From JANSYA01 sp965243385 (GTDB taxonomy: Bacteria > Spirochaetota > Leptospiria > Leptospirales > Leptonemataceae), in NCBI GenBank assembly GCA_965243385.1, contig CBDEUV010000002.1:4526001-4590000 (forward strand): DNA of 64,000 nt. Reading direction: 5' to 3'. Of the stretch, positions 26,942 to 35,770 are shown one piece after another. How positions within the stretch are numbered: position 1 is the first letter of the stretch; the number at the start of each line of letters is the position of its first letter. Below the pieces are notes generated by a model. The model worked only from the letters and a program-made list of their open reading frames with translations. It was not told the origin of the DNA and searched no databases. A program made the translations under genes and the position numbers.

Positions 26942-28156
26942 GTGAATCTGCGAATGAGAGCGGTGACGCTGGCTTTCGTCGCGGTGTCGTTCGCCGGCGG
27001 GCTGAGCGCGTCGCCCGGGGAATTTTCGGGGGAGCTGAGCGCGGAGGCGACGGTGTTCAGTTCCCCGGCGCTCTATGAGGGCCAGGAGGAATACTACGGA
27101 TCCGTCGCGGCTCAGCCGGAGTATCGCCTCGATTGGGACGCCGGTCGCCAGAATATAAACGTCGTTCTTTTCGGGCGGCTCGACGGTCACGATCGCGAAC
27201 GCAGCCACGGCGACGTGCGCGAACTGGAATGGACTCTGGCGAGGGACGCCTGGGAATTCAGCGCCGGAATCAGCCGCGTATTCTGGGGCGTAACCGAAAG
27301 CCGTCACCTCGTGGACATCATCAATCAAATCGACCTGGTGGAGTCCGCGGACGGAGAAGACAAACTCGGTCAACCCATGGCGCGACTGGCGTTGATTCCG
27401 CCGTTTGGAACGCTGCATGTGTATGGCCTGCTGTACTTTCGCGAGCGGACTTTTCCCGGCGTGAAGGGGCGGCTGCGGGGGCCTCTGCCGGTGGCCGTCG
27501 ACGCGGTCGAATACGAATCGCGCGATGCGCAGCGCCATATCGACGGGGCCGTGCGCTGGGAGCATGGCTTCGGCTATCTGGACTACGGCCTCGCCTATTT
27601 CGCGGGAACAGCGCGCGAACCCGTGCTCTTCGCCGGCGTCGACGAGCACGGGCGCCCGTTTTTGATTCCGATCTACCAGTTGATTCGCCGGGGGAGCGTC
27701 GACGCGCAGCTCACCGTCGACGGCTGGTTGCTCAAGCTGGAAGCGGTTTATGAAGAACGGGAAAATGCGCCCGATGAAAATTTTTTCGCCACGGTCGCCG
27801 GCTTCGAATACACCCTGGGCGGCGTTTTTGGTTCGCGAGTCGACGTCGGCTTATTGGCGGAGTACCTGTGGGATGAGCGCGGCGAAGAGGCTCCGCAGCC
27901 CTTCGACGACGACGTATTCGCGGGCGTGCGCATCGCGCTGAACGACGAAGCCGATACGAGCTTATTGGCCGGCGCGATCGTGGATCGCCACCGGAAAACG
28001 AGCTTTATCCTGATCGAAGGCGAGCATCGCCTGAGCGCGAGCTGGAAGATTTCCCTGGAAGCGCAAATCGTCGATAAGCCGCCGGAAGCGGACACCTTCT
28101 TTTATGCGCTTCGCAACGACGACGCGTTTCGCATGCAGCTGAGCTATTTTTTCTAA
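26942..28156 (+). CDS. Probable outer-membrane beta-barrel protein of the MMPL export trio
   Basis: 404 residues, start GTG at 26942. A signal peptide-like N-terminus (VTLAFVAVSFAGGLSAS) precedes a protein rich in alternating Arg/aromatic beta-strand segments, such as AWEFSAGISRVFWGVTESRH. It closes with alternating residues and a C-terminal Phe (MQLSYFF), the signature recognised by outer-membrane assembly. No trusted family name can be given, but its place between LolA-like and MMPL genes is a recurrent arrangement and suggests it is their outer-membrane component. Confidence 0.75.
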   Translation: MNLRMRAVTLAFVAVSFAGGLSASPGEFSGELSAEATVFSSPALYEGQEEYYGSVAAQPEYRLDWDAGRQNINVVLFGRLDGHDRERSHGDVRELEWTLARDAWEFSAGISRVFWGVTESRHLVDIINQIDLVESADGEDKLGQPMARLALIPPFGTLHVYGLLYFRERTFPGVKGRLRGPLPVAVDAVEYESRDAQRHIDGAVRWEHGFGYLDYGLAYFAGTAREPVLFAGVDEHGRPFLIPIYQLIRRGSVDAQLTVDGWLLKLEAVYEERENAPDENFFATVAGFEYTLGGVFGSRVDVGLLAEYLWDERGEEAPQPFDDDVFAGVRIALNDEADTSLLAGAIVDRHRKTSFILIEGEHRLSASWKISLEAQIVDKPPEADTFFYALRNDDAFRMQLSYFF

Positions 28157-28178
28157 CAACAAGACATCGAGGTATAAG

Positions 28179-30506
28179 ATGAATGCAAAACAAAACACAG
28201 GAGCGCGGTTCGCGGATTTCGTGTTACGCAATCGACTCTGGGTCGTCCTGATCTCCGTCGGGACGGTCCTCGGTTTAAGCGCCGGCGCGGGTCGCCTGCA
28301 GTTTAACAACGATTACCGCTATTTTTTCGGCAGGGAGAACCCTCAGCTGAAAGAATACGATCGAATCGAAAAAGTCTATAATCGCGTGGACAGTGCGATT
28401 ATCGTCGTCGAACCGCAGGACGGCGAATTGTTTAAGCCGGCTACGCTGGACGCGGTGCGAACTCTCACCCAGCGCGCCTGGCAGACGCCCTTTTCGACCC
28501 GTGTGAATTCGCTCACGAATTTTCAGCACACCGAGGCGCGCGGCGACGATATCGTCGTACGCGATCTGGTCGCGAGCGTTGATCCGTTGAATTCGGCCAC
28601 AGTCGAACGCACGCGCGAGATCGCCATGCACGAGCCGCTGTTGATGAACAGCCTGCTCACCGAGCGCGCCGATATGACCGCGGTCATCGTCGAAACGACC
28701 GTGCCGAATCAGAGCCCGGACGAAATTCCGGAAGTGGCGGCTCACGTACGCAAGATGGCCGCGGACTTCGAGCGCGATTTCCCGGGGCACAAAACCTATC
28801 TATCCGGCGACGTATTCATGGCCACGTCCTTCGCGGAAGCCGGTCAAAACGATATGGCCGTACTCACTCCGCTGATGTATCTGTTGATCCTGGCGGTGCT
28901 CGCCTTGCTTTTACGTTCGATGGCGAGCGTGGCCGCGACGCTTATGATCGTACTCTTTTCGGTGCTGGCCGCGATGGGTTTCGCCGGCTGGACGGGCATT
29001 CCGTTGACGGCGCCTTCCGCTCTCGCACCGACAATCGTGCTCACCATGGCCATCGCCGACTCGGTGCATTTCTTGCTGACCATGCTCGCGCGCATGCGGG
29101 CCGGAGCCGGAAAAAACGAAGCGATCGTAGAAAGCCTGCGCGTAAATTTTCAGCCGATCTTCTTAACGTCACTGACCACCGCTATCGGTTTCCTGTCGTT
29201 GAATTTCAGCGATTCTCCGCCGTACAACGATCTCGGTAATATCGCGGCGGCGGGGGTGCTGGTCGCCTGGGCGCTTTCGGTTTCGCTTTTGCCGGTACTC
29301 ATGAGCTTATTGCCGATGCGGGTCCGGGTAAGCAAACAGCAAAAAACGGGCGTTTCGATCGAAAGCATATTCGGACATGCCGCGAATTGGGTCAGCGCGC
29401 GCAGTCGAGCCGTGGCGGGGGTGATCGTCGTCATTGCGGCGTTCCTGTTTCTGGCGATCCCGCGGGTGCAGATCAACGACCAGTTCGTGCATTTCTTCGA
29501 CAAAAGCTTTCAGTTTCGCAATGATACCGATTATATGATGGAAAACGTGGCGGGGATGTATCGCATCGAGTTCAGCATACCTTCGCGCGGGGCGCAGGGC
29601 GTGACCGAACCCGAATATCTACGTGAGCTCGCGGAATTCAGCGACTATCTGCGCGAAGACGAGCGAGTCCTGTTCGTATCAACGTTCAGCGATACCATGA
29701 AACGCATCAATCGCACGATGCATGGAGACGATCCCGGCTATTATAGAGTTCCTGACGATCAACAGCAGGCGGCGCAGTATCTTTTATTGTATGAACTGTC
29801 GCTGCCGATGGGGCTCGACCTGAATAATATGATCGACGTGGATCGTTCGGCGACCCGGCTCTACGTCACGATCAACCTCACTTCCGGCGAAGCCCTGCGT
29901 CTGGCCAACGACGCGGAAGGCTGGATGCGCGAAAATTTTCCGGACTATATGCAGTCCATCGCGTCGGGCGGCATGATCATGTTTTCACATATTACCGAAC
30001 GAAATATTGAAGGCATGCTGCAGGGCACGATTCTGGCGTTTTTTCTGATCACGCTGACGATGATCTTCGCGCTGCGCAGCGTGAAGTACGGACTGATCAG
30101 CCTGGTTCCGAATCTGATTCCCGCGGGAATGGCTTTCGGAGTCTGGACGCTCGTAGTCGGCGAAATCGGGTTTTCCGTGTCGGTCGTGGGCGCGGCGACT
30201 CTGGGGGTCATCGTCGACGACACCGTGCATTTTCTGAGCAAGTACGTTCAACATCGCCGCGAAACGGGGGCTTCGGCCGAAGAAGGGGTGCGCTACGCCT
30301 TCCGGAACGTGGGGCCGGCGTTATTGATTACTTCGATCGTTCTCGCGCTCGGTTTCACCGTAATGAGCTTTTCGCCGTTTAAGCTCAATATGACTCTGGG
30401 AGTTTTGTCGGCGCTGACGATTATTTTCGCTTTTGTGGTGGATATGCTGCTTTTGCCGGCGATTCTGTTGTTCGTGGACGGACGTTCGGCCACCGGCGCA
30501 GAATAG
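28179..30506 (+). CDS. MMPL/RND-superfamily transporter (SSD-type exporter)
   Basis: 775 residues, MMPL-type length, with two blocks of six membrane helices separated by periplasmic loops. The first loop starts FNNDYRYFFGRENPQLKEYDRIEKV, with the 'F-D/N-x-D' opening seen in RND-like lipid exporters. TM segments such as APTIVLTMAIADSVHFLLTM (with an Asp) and TLGVIVDDTVHFLSKYVQHR (Asp-Asp) carry the proton-relay type motifs of the family. The ribosome site GAGGT lies just upstream of the ATG at 28179. With the LolA-like and barrel genes it probably forms a three-part exporter of lipids or hopanoid-like molecules. Confidence 0.9.
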   Translation: MNAKQNTGARFADFVLRNRLWVVLISVGTVLGLSAGAGRLQFNNDYRYFFGRENPQLKEYDRIEKVYNRVDSAIIVVEPQDGELFKPATLDAVRTLTQRAWQTPFSTRVNSLTNFQHTEARGDDIVVRDLVASVDPLNSATVERTREIAMHEPLLMNSLLTERADMTAVIVETTVPNQSPDEIPEVAAHVRKMAADFERDFPGHKTYLSGDVFMATSFAEAGQNDMAVLTPLMYLLILAVLALLLRSMASVAATLMIVLFSVLAAMGFAGWTGIPLTAPSALAPTIVLTMAIADSVHFLLTMLARMRAGAGKNEAIVESLRVNFQPIFLTSLTTAIGFLSLNFSDSPPYNDLGNIAAAGVLVAWALSVSLLPVLMSLLPMRVRVSKQQKTGVSIESIFGHAANWVSARSRAVAGVIVVIAAFLFLAIPRVQINDQFVHFFDKSFQFRNDTDYMMENVAGMYRIEFSIPSRGAQGVTEPEYLRELAEFSDYLREDERVLFVSTFSDTMKRINRTMHGDDPGYYRVPDDQQQAAQYLLLYELSLPMGLDLNNMIDVDRSATRLYVTINLTSGEALRLANDAEGWMRENFPDYMQSIASGGMIMFSHITERNIEGMLQGTILAFFLITLTMIFALRSVKYGLISLVPNLIPAGMAFGVWTLVVGEIGFSVSVVGAATLGVIVDDTVHFLSKYVQHRRETGASAEEGVRYAFRNVGPALLITSIVLALGFTVMSFSPFKLNMTLGVLSALTIIFAFVVDMLLLPAILLFVDGRSATGAE

Positions 30507-30558
30507 AGGCGAAGACTGGAGTTCGACGGTTTGCCACCGATAGCGTGACAATCCGTCG

Positions 30559-31467
30559 ATGCGGAAACAGACTATGGCGGACACCCGGCTGGCTTTATCT
30601 GAAAACGCGGAAGGCGAATTCTTCGTCGACTCAAGCTGCTTTAATTGCGGGGCGAGCAGGCATTTCGCGCCGGAAATCTTCGGCGATACCGGCCGCCATG
30701 CGTTCGTCAAAAGGCAGCCGGTATCGCCGGCCGAAACGGAGGCCGCCCGGCGGGCGCTGCTCGCGTGTCCGACCGCTTCTATTGGAAGCCGCGGCCAGCG
30801 ATCCGGAGCGGCGCGTGCTTCACGATCGTCCGACCCGGATCTTTTTCCGCTCCAGCTGGCTGAAGACGTTTTCGTGAACGGCTACAATCATCGTTCCTCG
30901 TTCGGCGCCCATAGCTATTTCATTCGGTCGCCTGACGGCAACTGGCTGGTCGATTCGCCGCGTTTCGTTTCACGCCTGGTCAGGAAATTCGAAGAGCAGG
31001 GTGGCCTGCGCTATATCTTTCTCAGCCATCGCGACGATGTGGGTGACGCGGCGAAATTCGCGCGGCACTTCGGAGCGGAGCGAATCATTCATCGCCTGGA
31101 TTCCGACGCGCAGCCGGACGCGGAGCGGATTCTGGAGAGCGAAGGCGATCAGGTCGAACGCATCGGCGAGGCGGAGATCTATTTTACGCCCGGGCATACC
31201 CGCGGGCATCACGTTCTGTTATGGCGGAAACGATATCTATTCACGGGGGACCATTTCGCCTGGTTGCCGGCGCGCGATCGCTTCGGCAGTTTTCGTGACG
31301 CCTGCTGGTTCGACTGGGAAACTCAGATCGAATCTGTACGCAGGATGCGCGATTTTCAAGAGGTGGAGTGGGTGTTTCCGGGGCATGGCCGCTGGGGACC
31401 GGTGCGGTCCGGCGAATTTCCCGAGATCGTGGACCGCGCCGTTGCGGACATGATCGCCGCGCGCTGA
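30559..31467 (+). CDS. Ferredoxin-metallo-beta-lactamase fusion protein, altered ligand residues
   Basis: 302 residues; an ATG at 30574 is an alternative start. Residues ~20-75 resemble a small Fe-S domain fused to MBL proteins in plants and cyanobacteria, but only C27, C30 and C70 are visible. The third ligand of the usual C-x2-C-x2-C is Ser (CFNCGAS). The MBL core keeps FTPGHTRGHHVLL, LFTGDHFAW and FPGHGRWGP. The first metal motif reads SHRDDVGDAA, whereas I recall related proteins as H-x-D-D-V-A-D-H, so the last His appears lost. Hydrolase activity is thus uncertain. It lies 52 bases after the MMPL gene, possibly co-transcribed. Confidence 0.8.
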   Translation: MRKQTMADTRLALSENAEGEFFVDSSCFNCGASRHFAPEIFGDTGRHAFVKRQPVSPAETEAARRALLACPTASIGSRGQRSGAARASRSSDPDLFPLQLAEDVFVNGYNHRSSFGAHSYFIRSPDGNWLVDSPRFVSRLVRKFEEQGGLRYIFLSHRDDVGDAAKFARHFGAERIIHRLDSDAQPDAERILESEGDQVERIGEAEIYFTPGHTRGHHVLLWRKRYLFTGDHFAWLPARDRFGSFRDACWFDWETQIESVRRMRDFQEVEWVFPGHGRWGPVRSGEFPEIVDRAVADMIAAR

Positions 31468-31522
31468 ATCGGGATCGAAGCCGAAACAACGACTCCCGGT
31501 TCCACGTACGCCGGCGCTTCGG

Positions 31523-31561
31523 AAAACAAAAAACGCGGCCTCTCTTTCGAAAGGCCGCGTT
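31523..31561 (-). terminator. Rho-independent terminator of groES-groEL
   Basis: On the minus strand a 10-base GC-rich stem (arms 31561-31552 and 31541-31532) with a 10-base loop is followed by TTTTTTGTTTT. It lies about 100 bases after the groEL stop and 65 bases past the convergent MBL gene. Confidence 0.85.
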
Positions 31562-31660
31562 CGGGTTTCTGCGATGTGCCGTATAGCACGGGTGCGAGAG
31601 TATCGGACCGCATCTGACGCGGCCCGAATCACACAGGCGCAGACATAAGATCAAAGGATC

Positions 31661-33328
31661 TTACATCATGCCGCCCATGCCTCCCATTCCACCCATACCG
31701 CCCATGCCACCCATGCCGCCCATATCGGGCATGCCGCCGGCGCCTTTGTCCGGCTCGGGCAGGTCGGTGATGCCGACTTCGGTCGTCAGCACCATGCCGC
31801 CGATCGAAGAAGCGTTTTGCAGGGCGCTGCGAACGACTTTCGCCGGATCGAGAATGCCCGCTTTGGTCAGGTCTTCCCACTGCAGCGAAGAAGCGTTGAA
31901 GCCGTTGGAACCGCTTTCGTTGATAGCGCGTTCTACGACGACGCTGCCTTCCAGGCCGGCGTTGGTCGCGATCATACGCAGAGGCTCTTCGAGAGCGCGA
32001 TAGATGATCTGCGAACCGGTTTTTTCGTCGCCTTCCAGCGAAAGCTTCGAGATTACTTCGCGAGCGCGCAGCAGTGCGAGTCCGCCGCCGGGAACGATGC
32101 CTTCATCGACCGCCGAACGAGTAGCGGAAAGCGCGTCTTCAACGCGGGCTTTCTTCTCTTTCATTTCGACTTCGGTCGCCGCGCCGACGTTGATCACCGC
32201 AACGCCGCCGGACAGTTTCGCCAGACGCTCTTGCAGTTTTTCGCGGTCGTAATCGCTGGTCGTATCTTCGATTTGCTTTTTCAGCTGAGCGATACGGCCC
32301 TGGATGTCGGACTGATTGCCGGCGCCTTCGATGATCGTCGTATTTTCTTTATCGACTACGACTTTCTTGGCGGTGCCCAGCATGGACACGTCGGCGTTTT
32401 CGAGTTTCATGCCGAGGTCTTCGCTGATGACCTGGCCGCCGGTCAGAATCGCGATATCTTCGAGCATCGCTTTGCGACGGTCACCGAAGCCCGGAGCTTT
32501 CACGGCGCAGACGCGAATGGTTTTACGCAGGTTGTTCACCACGAGAGTGGCCAGCGCTTCGCCTTCGACTTCTTCGGAGATGATCACGATCGCTTTGCCG
32601 GCCTGCGCGACTTTTTCAAGTACGGGCAGCAGCTCGCGCATATTGGCGATTTTCTTTTCGTGGATCAGGATGAAGGGGTCTTCAAGGGTCGCAACCATGC
32701 CTTCGGGGTCGGTTACGAAATAAGCGGACTGGTAGCCGCGATCGAATTGCATACCTTCCACCACGTCGAGAGTGGTGTCGATGCCTTTCGCTTCTTCAAC
32801 GGTGATGACGCCGTCGTTGCCGACTTTTTCCATCGCGTCCGCGATCAGATTGCCGATTTCAGAGTCGTTGTTCGCGGAGATCGAAGCGACTGCCGCGATG
32901 TCGGATTTGTTCGTGCCGACTTCTTTGGCCTGGCTTTTGATTTCGCCGATTACGGCTTCGACCGCTTTGTCCATGCCGCGTTTCAGGAACATGGGGTTTG
33001 CGCCCGCTGCTACGTTTTTCAGACCTTCGTTAACGATCGCCTGAGCCAGAACGGTCGCCGAGGTGGTGCCGTCGCCTGCGATGTCGTTCGTCTTGGTGGC
33101 GACTTCTTTCGCCATCTGCGCGCCCAGGTTCTCAAAGGGGTCTTCCAATTCGATCTCTTTGGCTACGGTCACGCCGTCTTTGGTTACGGTCGGAGCGCCG
33201 AATTTTTTGTCGATGATCACGTTACGTCCGCGGGGACCGAGGGTCGCTTTCACGGCGTTCGCCAGTTTGTTGACGCCCGACGCCAGCTTCCGGCGCGCGT
33301 CTTCGTTAAAACTTAATTGTTTGGCCAT
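31661..33328 (-). CDS. groEL: Chaperonin GroEL (Hsp60)
   Basis: 555 residues, starting at an ATG preceded by GGAGGA. It begins MAKQLSFNEDARRKLASGV and contains the standard chaperonin landmarks: GPRGRNVIID, the nucleotide-binding DGTTSATVLAQAI, the VEEAKGIDTTLDVVEGMQFD apical/intermediate region and VPGGGLALLRA. The C-terminus is a GGM repeat tail (GGMGGMGGMGG) that lines the ring cavity. It folds substrate proteins in an ATP-driven cycle with GroES and lies 103 bases downstream of groES. Expression is probably controlled by HrcA through the CIRCE-type sites upstream of groES. Confidence 0.98.
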   Translation of the reverse strand: MAKQLSFNEDARRKLASGVNKLANAVKATLGPRGRNVIIDKKFGAPTVTKDGVTVAKEIELEDPFENLGAQMAKEVATKTNDIAGDGTTSATVLAQAIVNEGLKNVAAGANPMFLKRGMDKAVEAVIGEIKSQAKEVGTNKSDIAAVASISANNDSEIGNLIADAMEKVGNDGVITVEEAKGIDTTLDVVEGMQFDRGYQSAYFVTDPEGMVATLEDPFILIHEKKIANMRELLPVLEKVAQAGKAIVIISEEVEGEALATLVVNNLRKTIRVCAVKAPGFGDRRKAMLEDIAILTGGQVISEDLGMKLENADVSMLGTAKKVVVDKENTTIIEGAGNQSDIQGRIAQLKKQIEDTTSDYDREKLQERLAKLSGGVAVINVGAATEVEMKEKKARVEDALSATRSAVDEGIVPGGGLALLRAREVISKLSLEGDEKTGSQIIYRALEEPLRMIATNAGLEGSVVVERAINESGSNGFNASSLQWEDLTKAGILDPAKVVRSALQNASSIGGMVLTTEVGITDLPEPDKGAGGMPDMGGMGGMGGMGGMGGMGGMM

Positions 33329-33431
33329 TTGGTATATTCCTCCAATTACTAAAGTTCCTGAATTGCTTCAGGTAGGGCCTGTCGGTTGCCGGGCTTTCGG
33401 CTTCAGCTGATCAGCTTCAGCCTGCCGGCTA

Positions 33432-33716
33432 CTAGCCTACGATCGCGAGGATATCGCTTTCGCGTACGATCAGCATTTCCTGACCGTCGTGCTTGATTTC
33501 GGTGCCGGAGTACTTACCGTAGAGTACACGGTCGCCGACTTTGACTTCGAGCGGGATGGTCTTGCCGTCTTCGGTGCGACCGGGGCCGACAGCTTCGACT
33601 TTTCCTTCTTGCGGTTTTTCTTTGGCGCTATCCGGAATGAACAGCGAACCGACTTTTTCTTCTGCAGCATCCAGCTGTTTGATCAACACGCGATCTGCCA
33701 GAGGTTTAATTGCCAT
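33432..33716 (-). CDS. groES: Co-chaperonin GroES (Hsp10)
   Basis: 94 residues, with a GGAGG (33729-33725) before the ATG at 33716. It starts MAIKPLADRVLIKQLDAAEE and contains the mobile loop (FIPDSAKEKPQEG), GKVEAVGPG and the closing YSGTEIKHDGQEMLIVRESDILAIVG. It caps the GroEL chamber. It is the first gene of the groES-groEL operon, with heat-shock-type operators upstream at 33791-33909. Confidence 0.98.
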   Translation of the reverse strand: MAIKPLADRVLIKQLDAAEEKVGSLFIPDSAKEKPQEGKVEAVGPGRTEDGKTIPLEVKVGDRVLYGKYSGTEIKHDGQEMLIVRESDILAIVG

Positions 33717-33739
33717 GGTTCATGCCTCCAATGACTTGC

Positions 33740-33745
33740 ATTATA
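33740..33745 (-). promoter_or_regulatory. groES: TATAAT-like -10 hexamer upstream of groES
   Basis: On the minus strand TATAAT reads at 33745-33740, 24 bases above the groES start. No convincing -35 box lies 17 bases further upstream (GGGAAA). An alternative promoter with -35 TGGACT (33865-33860) and -10 TATTTG (33842-33837), spacing 17, would place the first CIRCE site just downstream of the start point, as is usual for HrcA control. Confidence 0.35.
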
Positions 33746-33790
33746 TAGAAGATTTTGAGTGTTTTCCCTGCGACAGACGCTTGTCAGCGA

Positions 33791-33837
33791 GGGCTTCACG
33801 TTAGCAGTCCTTCTGTGTGACTGCTAACGTGAAGCCC
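33791..33837 (-). promoter_or_regulatory. groES: CIRCE-type HrcA operator 1 (perfect 19-bp arms)
   Basis: TTAGCAGTC (33801-33809), 9 bases, GACTGCTAA (33819-33827) matches the CIRCE layout TTAGCACTC-N9-GAGTGCTAA with one symmetrical base swap in each arm. The complementarity extends outward to 19 bases per arm (33791-33809 with 33819-33837). It lies upstream of groES and is the expected binding site of the heat-shock repressor HrcA. Confidence 0.9.
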
Positions 33838-33882
33838 AAATAAAGCCAAATATCCGTGTAGTCCACCCATTTTTGAAAAAAA

Positions 33883-33909
33883 TTAGCAGTCGCGTGTGGC
33901 GGTTGCTAA
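33883..33909 (-). promoter_or_regulatory. groES: CIRCE-type HrcA operator 2 (degenerate right arm)
   Basis: TTAGCAGTC (33883-33891), 9 bases, GGTTGCTAA (33901-33909). The left arm is identical to operator 1 and the right arm differs at two positions. The 9-base spacing is exact, so it is probably a second, weaker HrcA site 55 bases from the first. Confidence 0.75.
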
Positions 33910-34011
33910 TTCAGGCCAGGCGGCCGTAACTGCCAGAATTCTGGCGATAATCTCCGCGAACGTCCCATATCCGGGATGTCCGGGCGGCGGCGGCGAATCG
34001 GGAGAAGCTCA

Positions 34012-35214
34012 TTGACAGCGGTCGGAAAACCCGGAGCCTGGATAGCTGTGGCCGCTTCTGCAAACAATGGTTTCGGGCCAGGCGCAAGCAGCGCTCCGGC
34101 CGGCGTGCTCCGGCCCGCGAGCGAAAGCGTGCACCTGAGCGAAGCGGCGCCCGACGCGCTGGCGACTCCGGAGTCGGACGCCCCGCGCGATCGCCTGGGA
34201 CGGCCGATGCTGGATCTGCGCATCTCGGTCATCGACGCCTGTAATTATCGCTGCGGCTACTGCATGCCCGCGGACCAGAGCTATCGCTTTTTTAGCCCGG
34301 ACGAACGCCTGAGTTTTTCGGAGATCGAACGGCTCGCGCGACTCTTCGGGCGGATTTCCGGCGGCGCCTCTTCGCTTGCCATTCGCATCACCGGCGGGGA
34401 GCCGCTGCTGCGCAAAGATCTACCACGGCTGATTGAGCGGCTGGCGGAGCTGCCGGCTACGGCCGATCTCGCGCTGACGACGAACGGCGAGCTGCTGGCG
34501 GAGTGCGCGCAAGATTTGAAAGCGGCCGGTCTGGATCGCATTACGATCAGCCTGGATTCGCTCGACCCGGAACGATTTCGCGAACTCAGCGGCGGTCGCG
34601 GGAACCTCGCGCAGGTACTGCGTGGAGTCGATGCGGCGCTCGCGGCGGACCTGCGACCGCTGAAAATCAATACGGTGATTCAGAAAGGCCAGAACGACGG
34701 CGATTGGCCCGCGTTGCTGGACTTCGCGCGCGAAAAAGACGTGAGCGTGCGTTTTATCGAATATATGGACGCGGGCAATCGCAATGGCTGGCGTCCTGAG
34801 CAGGTCGTTACCTCGGCGCATTTGTTGGAAGAAATAATCGGACGCCAGCGGGCCACCGGCGGTCCGGAGCTGCAGGCGGAACCTCACGCGGAGTTCGGCG
34901 AAACGGCCCGCCGCTATCGCTTCGCCGACGGTCGCGGCGGAATTGGATTTATCTCATCGGTCAGCAGTCCCTTTTGCGGGGGGTGCACACGCGCCCGGCT
35001 TTCGGCGGACGGTCGTTTGTATACCTGCCTCTTTGCGAGTCAGGGAATGGATCTTCGCCAGGCGCTGCGGTCCGGCGCGGACGATTCCGGGATTACGCAG
35101 CTGATCTCCGGCGCCTGGCGCCGTCGCTCGGATCGTTATTCGGAAGAGCGATTTTTGCTCGCGCGCGAAAACGAGCGGGATGAGAAAGTAGAAATGTTTC
35201 GCGTGGGCGGTTAA
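34012..35214 (+). CDS. moaA: GTP 3',8-cyclase MoaA (radical SAM)
   Basis: About 400 residues from the TTG at 34012, which has GGAG at 34001-34004; an ATG at 33976 is open in frame. The N-terminal ~65 residues are an Ala/Ser-rich extension before the radical-SAM core. That core starts ISVIDACNYRCGYCMP (C-x3-C-x2-C for the first 4Fe-4S cluster). GGEPLLRKDL and TTNGELLAE follow. The C-terminal cluster is CGGCTRARLSADGRLYTC. MoaA rearranges GTP to 3',8-cyclo-GTP, the first step of molybdenum cofactor synthesis. The stop lies about 110 bases before the next gene, and mobA follows two genes downstream. Confidence 0.93.
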   Translation: MTAVGKPGAWIAVAASANNGFGPGASSAPAGVLRPASESVHLSEAAPDALATPESDAPRDRLGRPMLDLRISVIDACNYRCGYCMPADQSYRFFSPDERLSFSEIERLARLFGRISGGASSLAIRITGGEPLLRKDLPRLIERLAELPATADLALTTNGELLAECAQDLKAAGLDRITISLDSLDPERFRELSGGRGNLAQVLRGVDAALAADLRPLKINTVIQKGQNDGDWPALLDFAREKDVSVRFIEYMDAGNRNGWRPEQVVTSAHLLEEIIGRQRATGGPELQAEPHAEFGETARRYRFADGRGGIGFISSVSSPFCGGCTRARLSADGRLYTCLFASQGMDLRQALRSGADDSGITQLISGAWRRRSDRYSEERFLLARENERDEKVEMFRVGG

Positions 35215-35324
35215 GGGCAACTGCAGCCTCGCGTGCGTGAGTCTTCGCGGAAGGCAGCGCGTGCAGTCCGAAGCAACGGTGAGCGCTGCGAGTCGTGCGG
35301 GCGAAAAGAAATCAGGAGCGAGCT

Positions 35325-35756
35325 ATGAAATTAAGAATGAAAGGCAATTCGATTCGATTGCGCCTGACCCAGGGCGAAGTGGAAAGCTTCGCTCGCGACG
35401 GCCGCGTCGCGGACCGCGTTCTATTCGCTCCGAGCCGCGCTCTATCGTATACGCTCGCTCGCGACCCGGAGGCGGGGGCGCAGAAGCCGCGTGCTGAATA
35501 TCGGGACGACGAGGTGATCGTATTCGTTCCCGGGGCGACCGCCGATCAATGGATTGGTACTGAACTCGTCGGTTTTCGCGGCGAGATGCCGCTGGCGCAC
35601 GCTCCCGGCGACGCGGGCGCGGAGGTCCTGCGCATTCTCGTGGAAAAGGATTTTCATTGCCTGGTGCCGCGTCCCGACGAAGACGAATCGGATCATTACG
35701 CGAATCCGCTGGCGAAAGCGGCGGCGGAGCCCGGCGCGCAACAGCCAGCGGGCTGA
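35325..35756 (+). CDS. Small conserved protein of unknown function (DUF7009-like)
   Basis: 143 residues from the ATG at 35325, with AGGAG a few bases upstream (35312-35316); an ATG at 35295 lacks that support. The opening MKLRMKGNSIRLRLTQGEVES is characteristic of a small family I have seen in Bacteroidota and spirochaetes under DUF7009, but I am not fully certain of that number. A Trp-Ile-Gly motif (DQWIGTEL) and FHCLVPRPDEDESDHYANP follow. No catalytic motif is visible. Placement between moaA and mobA suggests a role linked to molybdenum cofactor. Confidence 0.7.
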   Translation: MKLRMKGNSIRLRLTQGEVESFARDGRVADRVLFAPSRALSYTLARDPEAGAQKPRAEYRDDEVIVFVPGATADQWIGTELVGFRGEMPLAHAPGDAGAEVLRILVEKDFHCLVPRPDEDESDHYANPLAKAAAEPGAQQPAG

Positions 35757-35770
35757 TTCCAGCTTCGCGC

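Noticed and set aside
26585..27649. 354-residue minus-strand frame across the LolA-like/barrel junction
   Set aside because: It spans two genes on the other strand and has no domain or start signal.
31817..33316. 499-residue open frame opposite groEL
   Set aside because: A shadow of groEL's codon pattern on the plus strand; the minus-strand protein is unmistakably GroEL.
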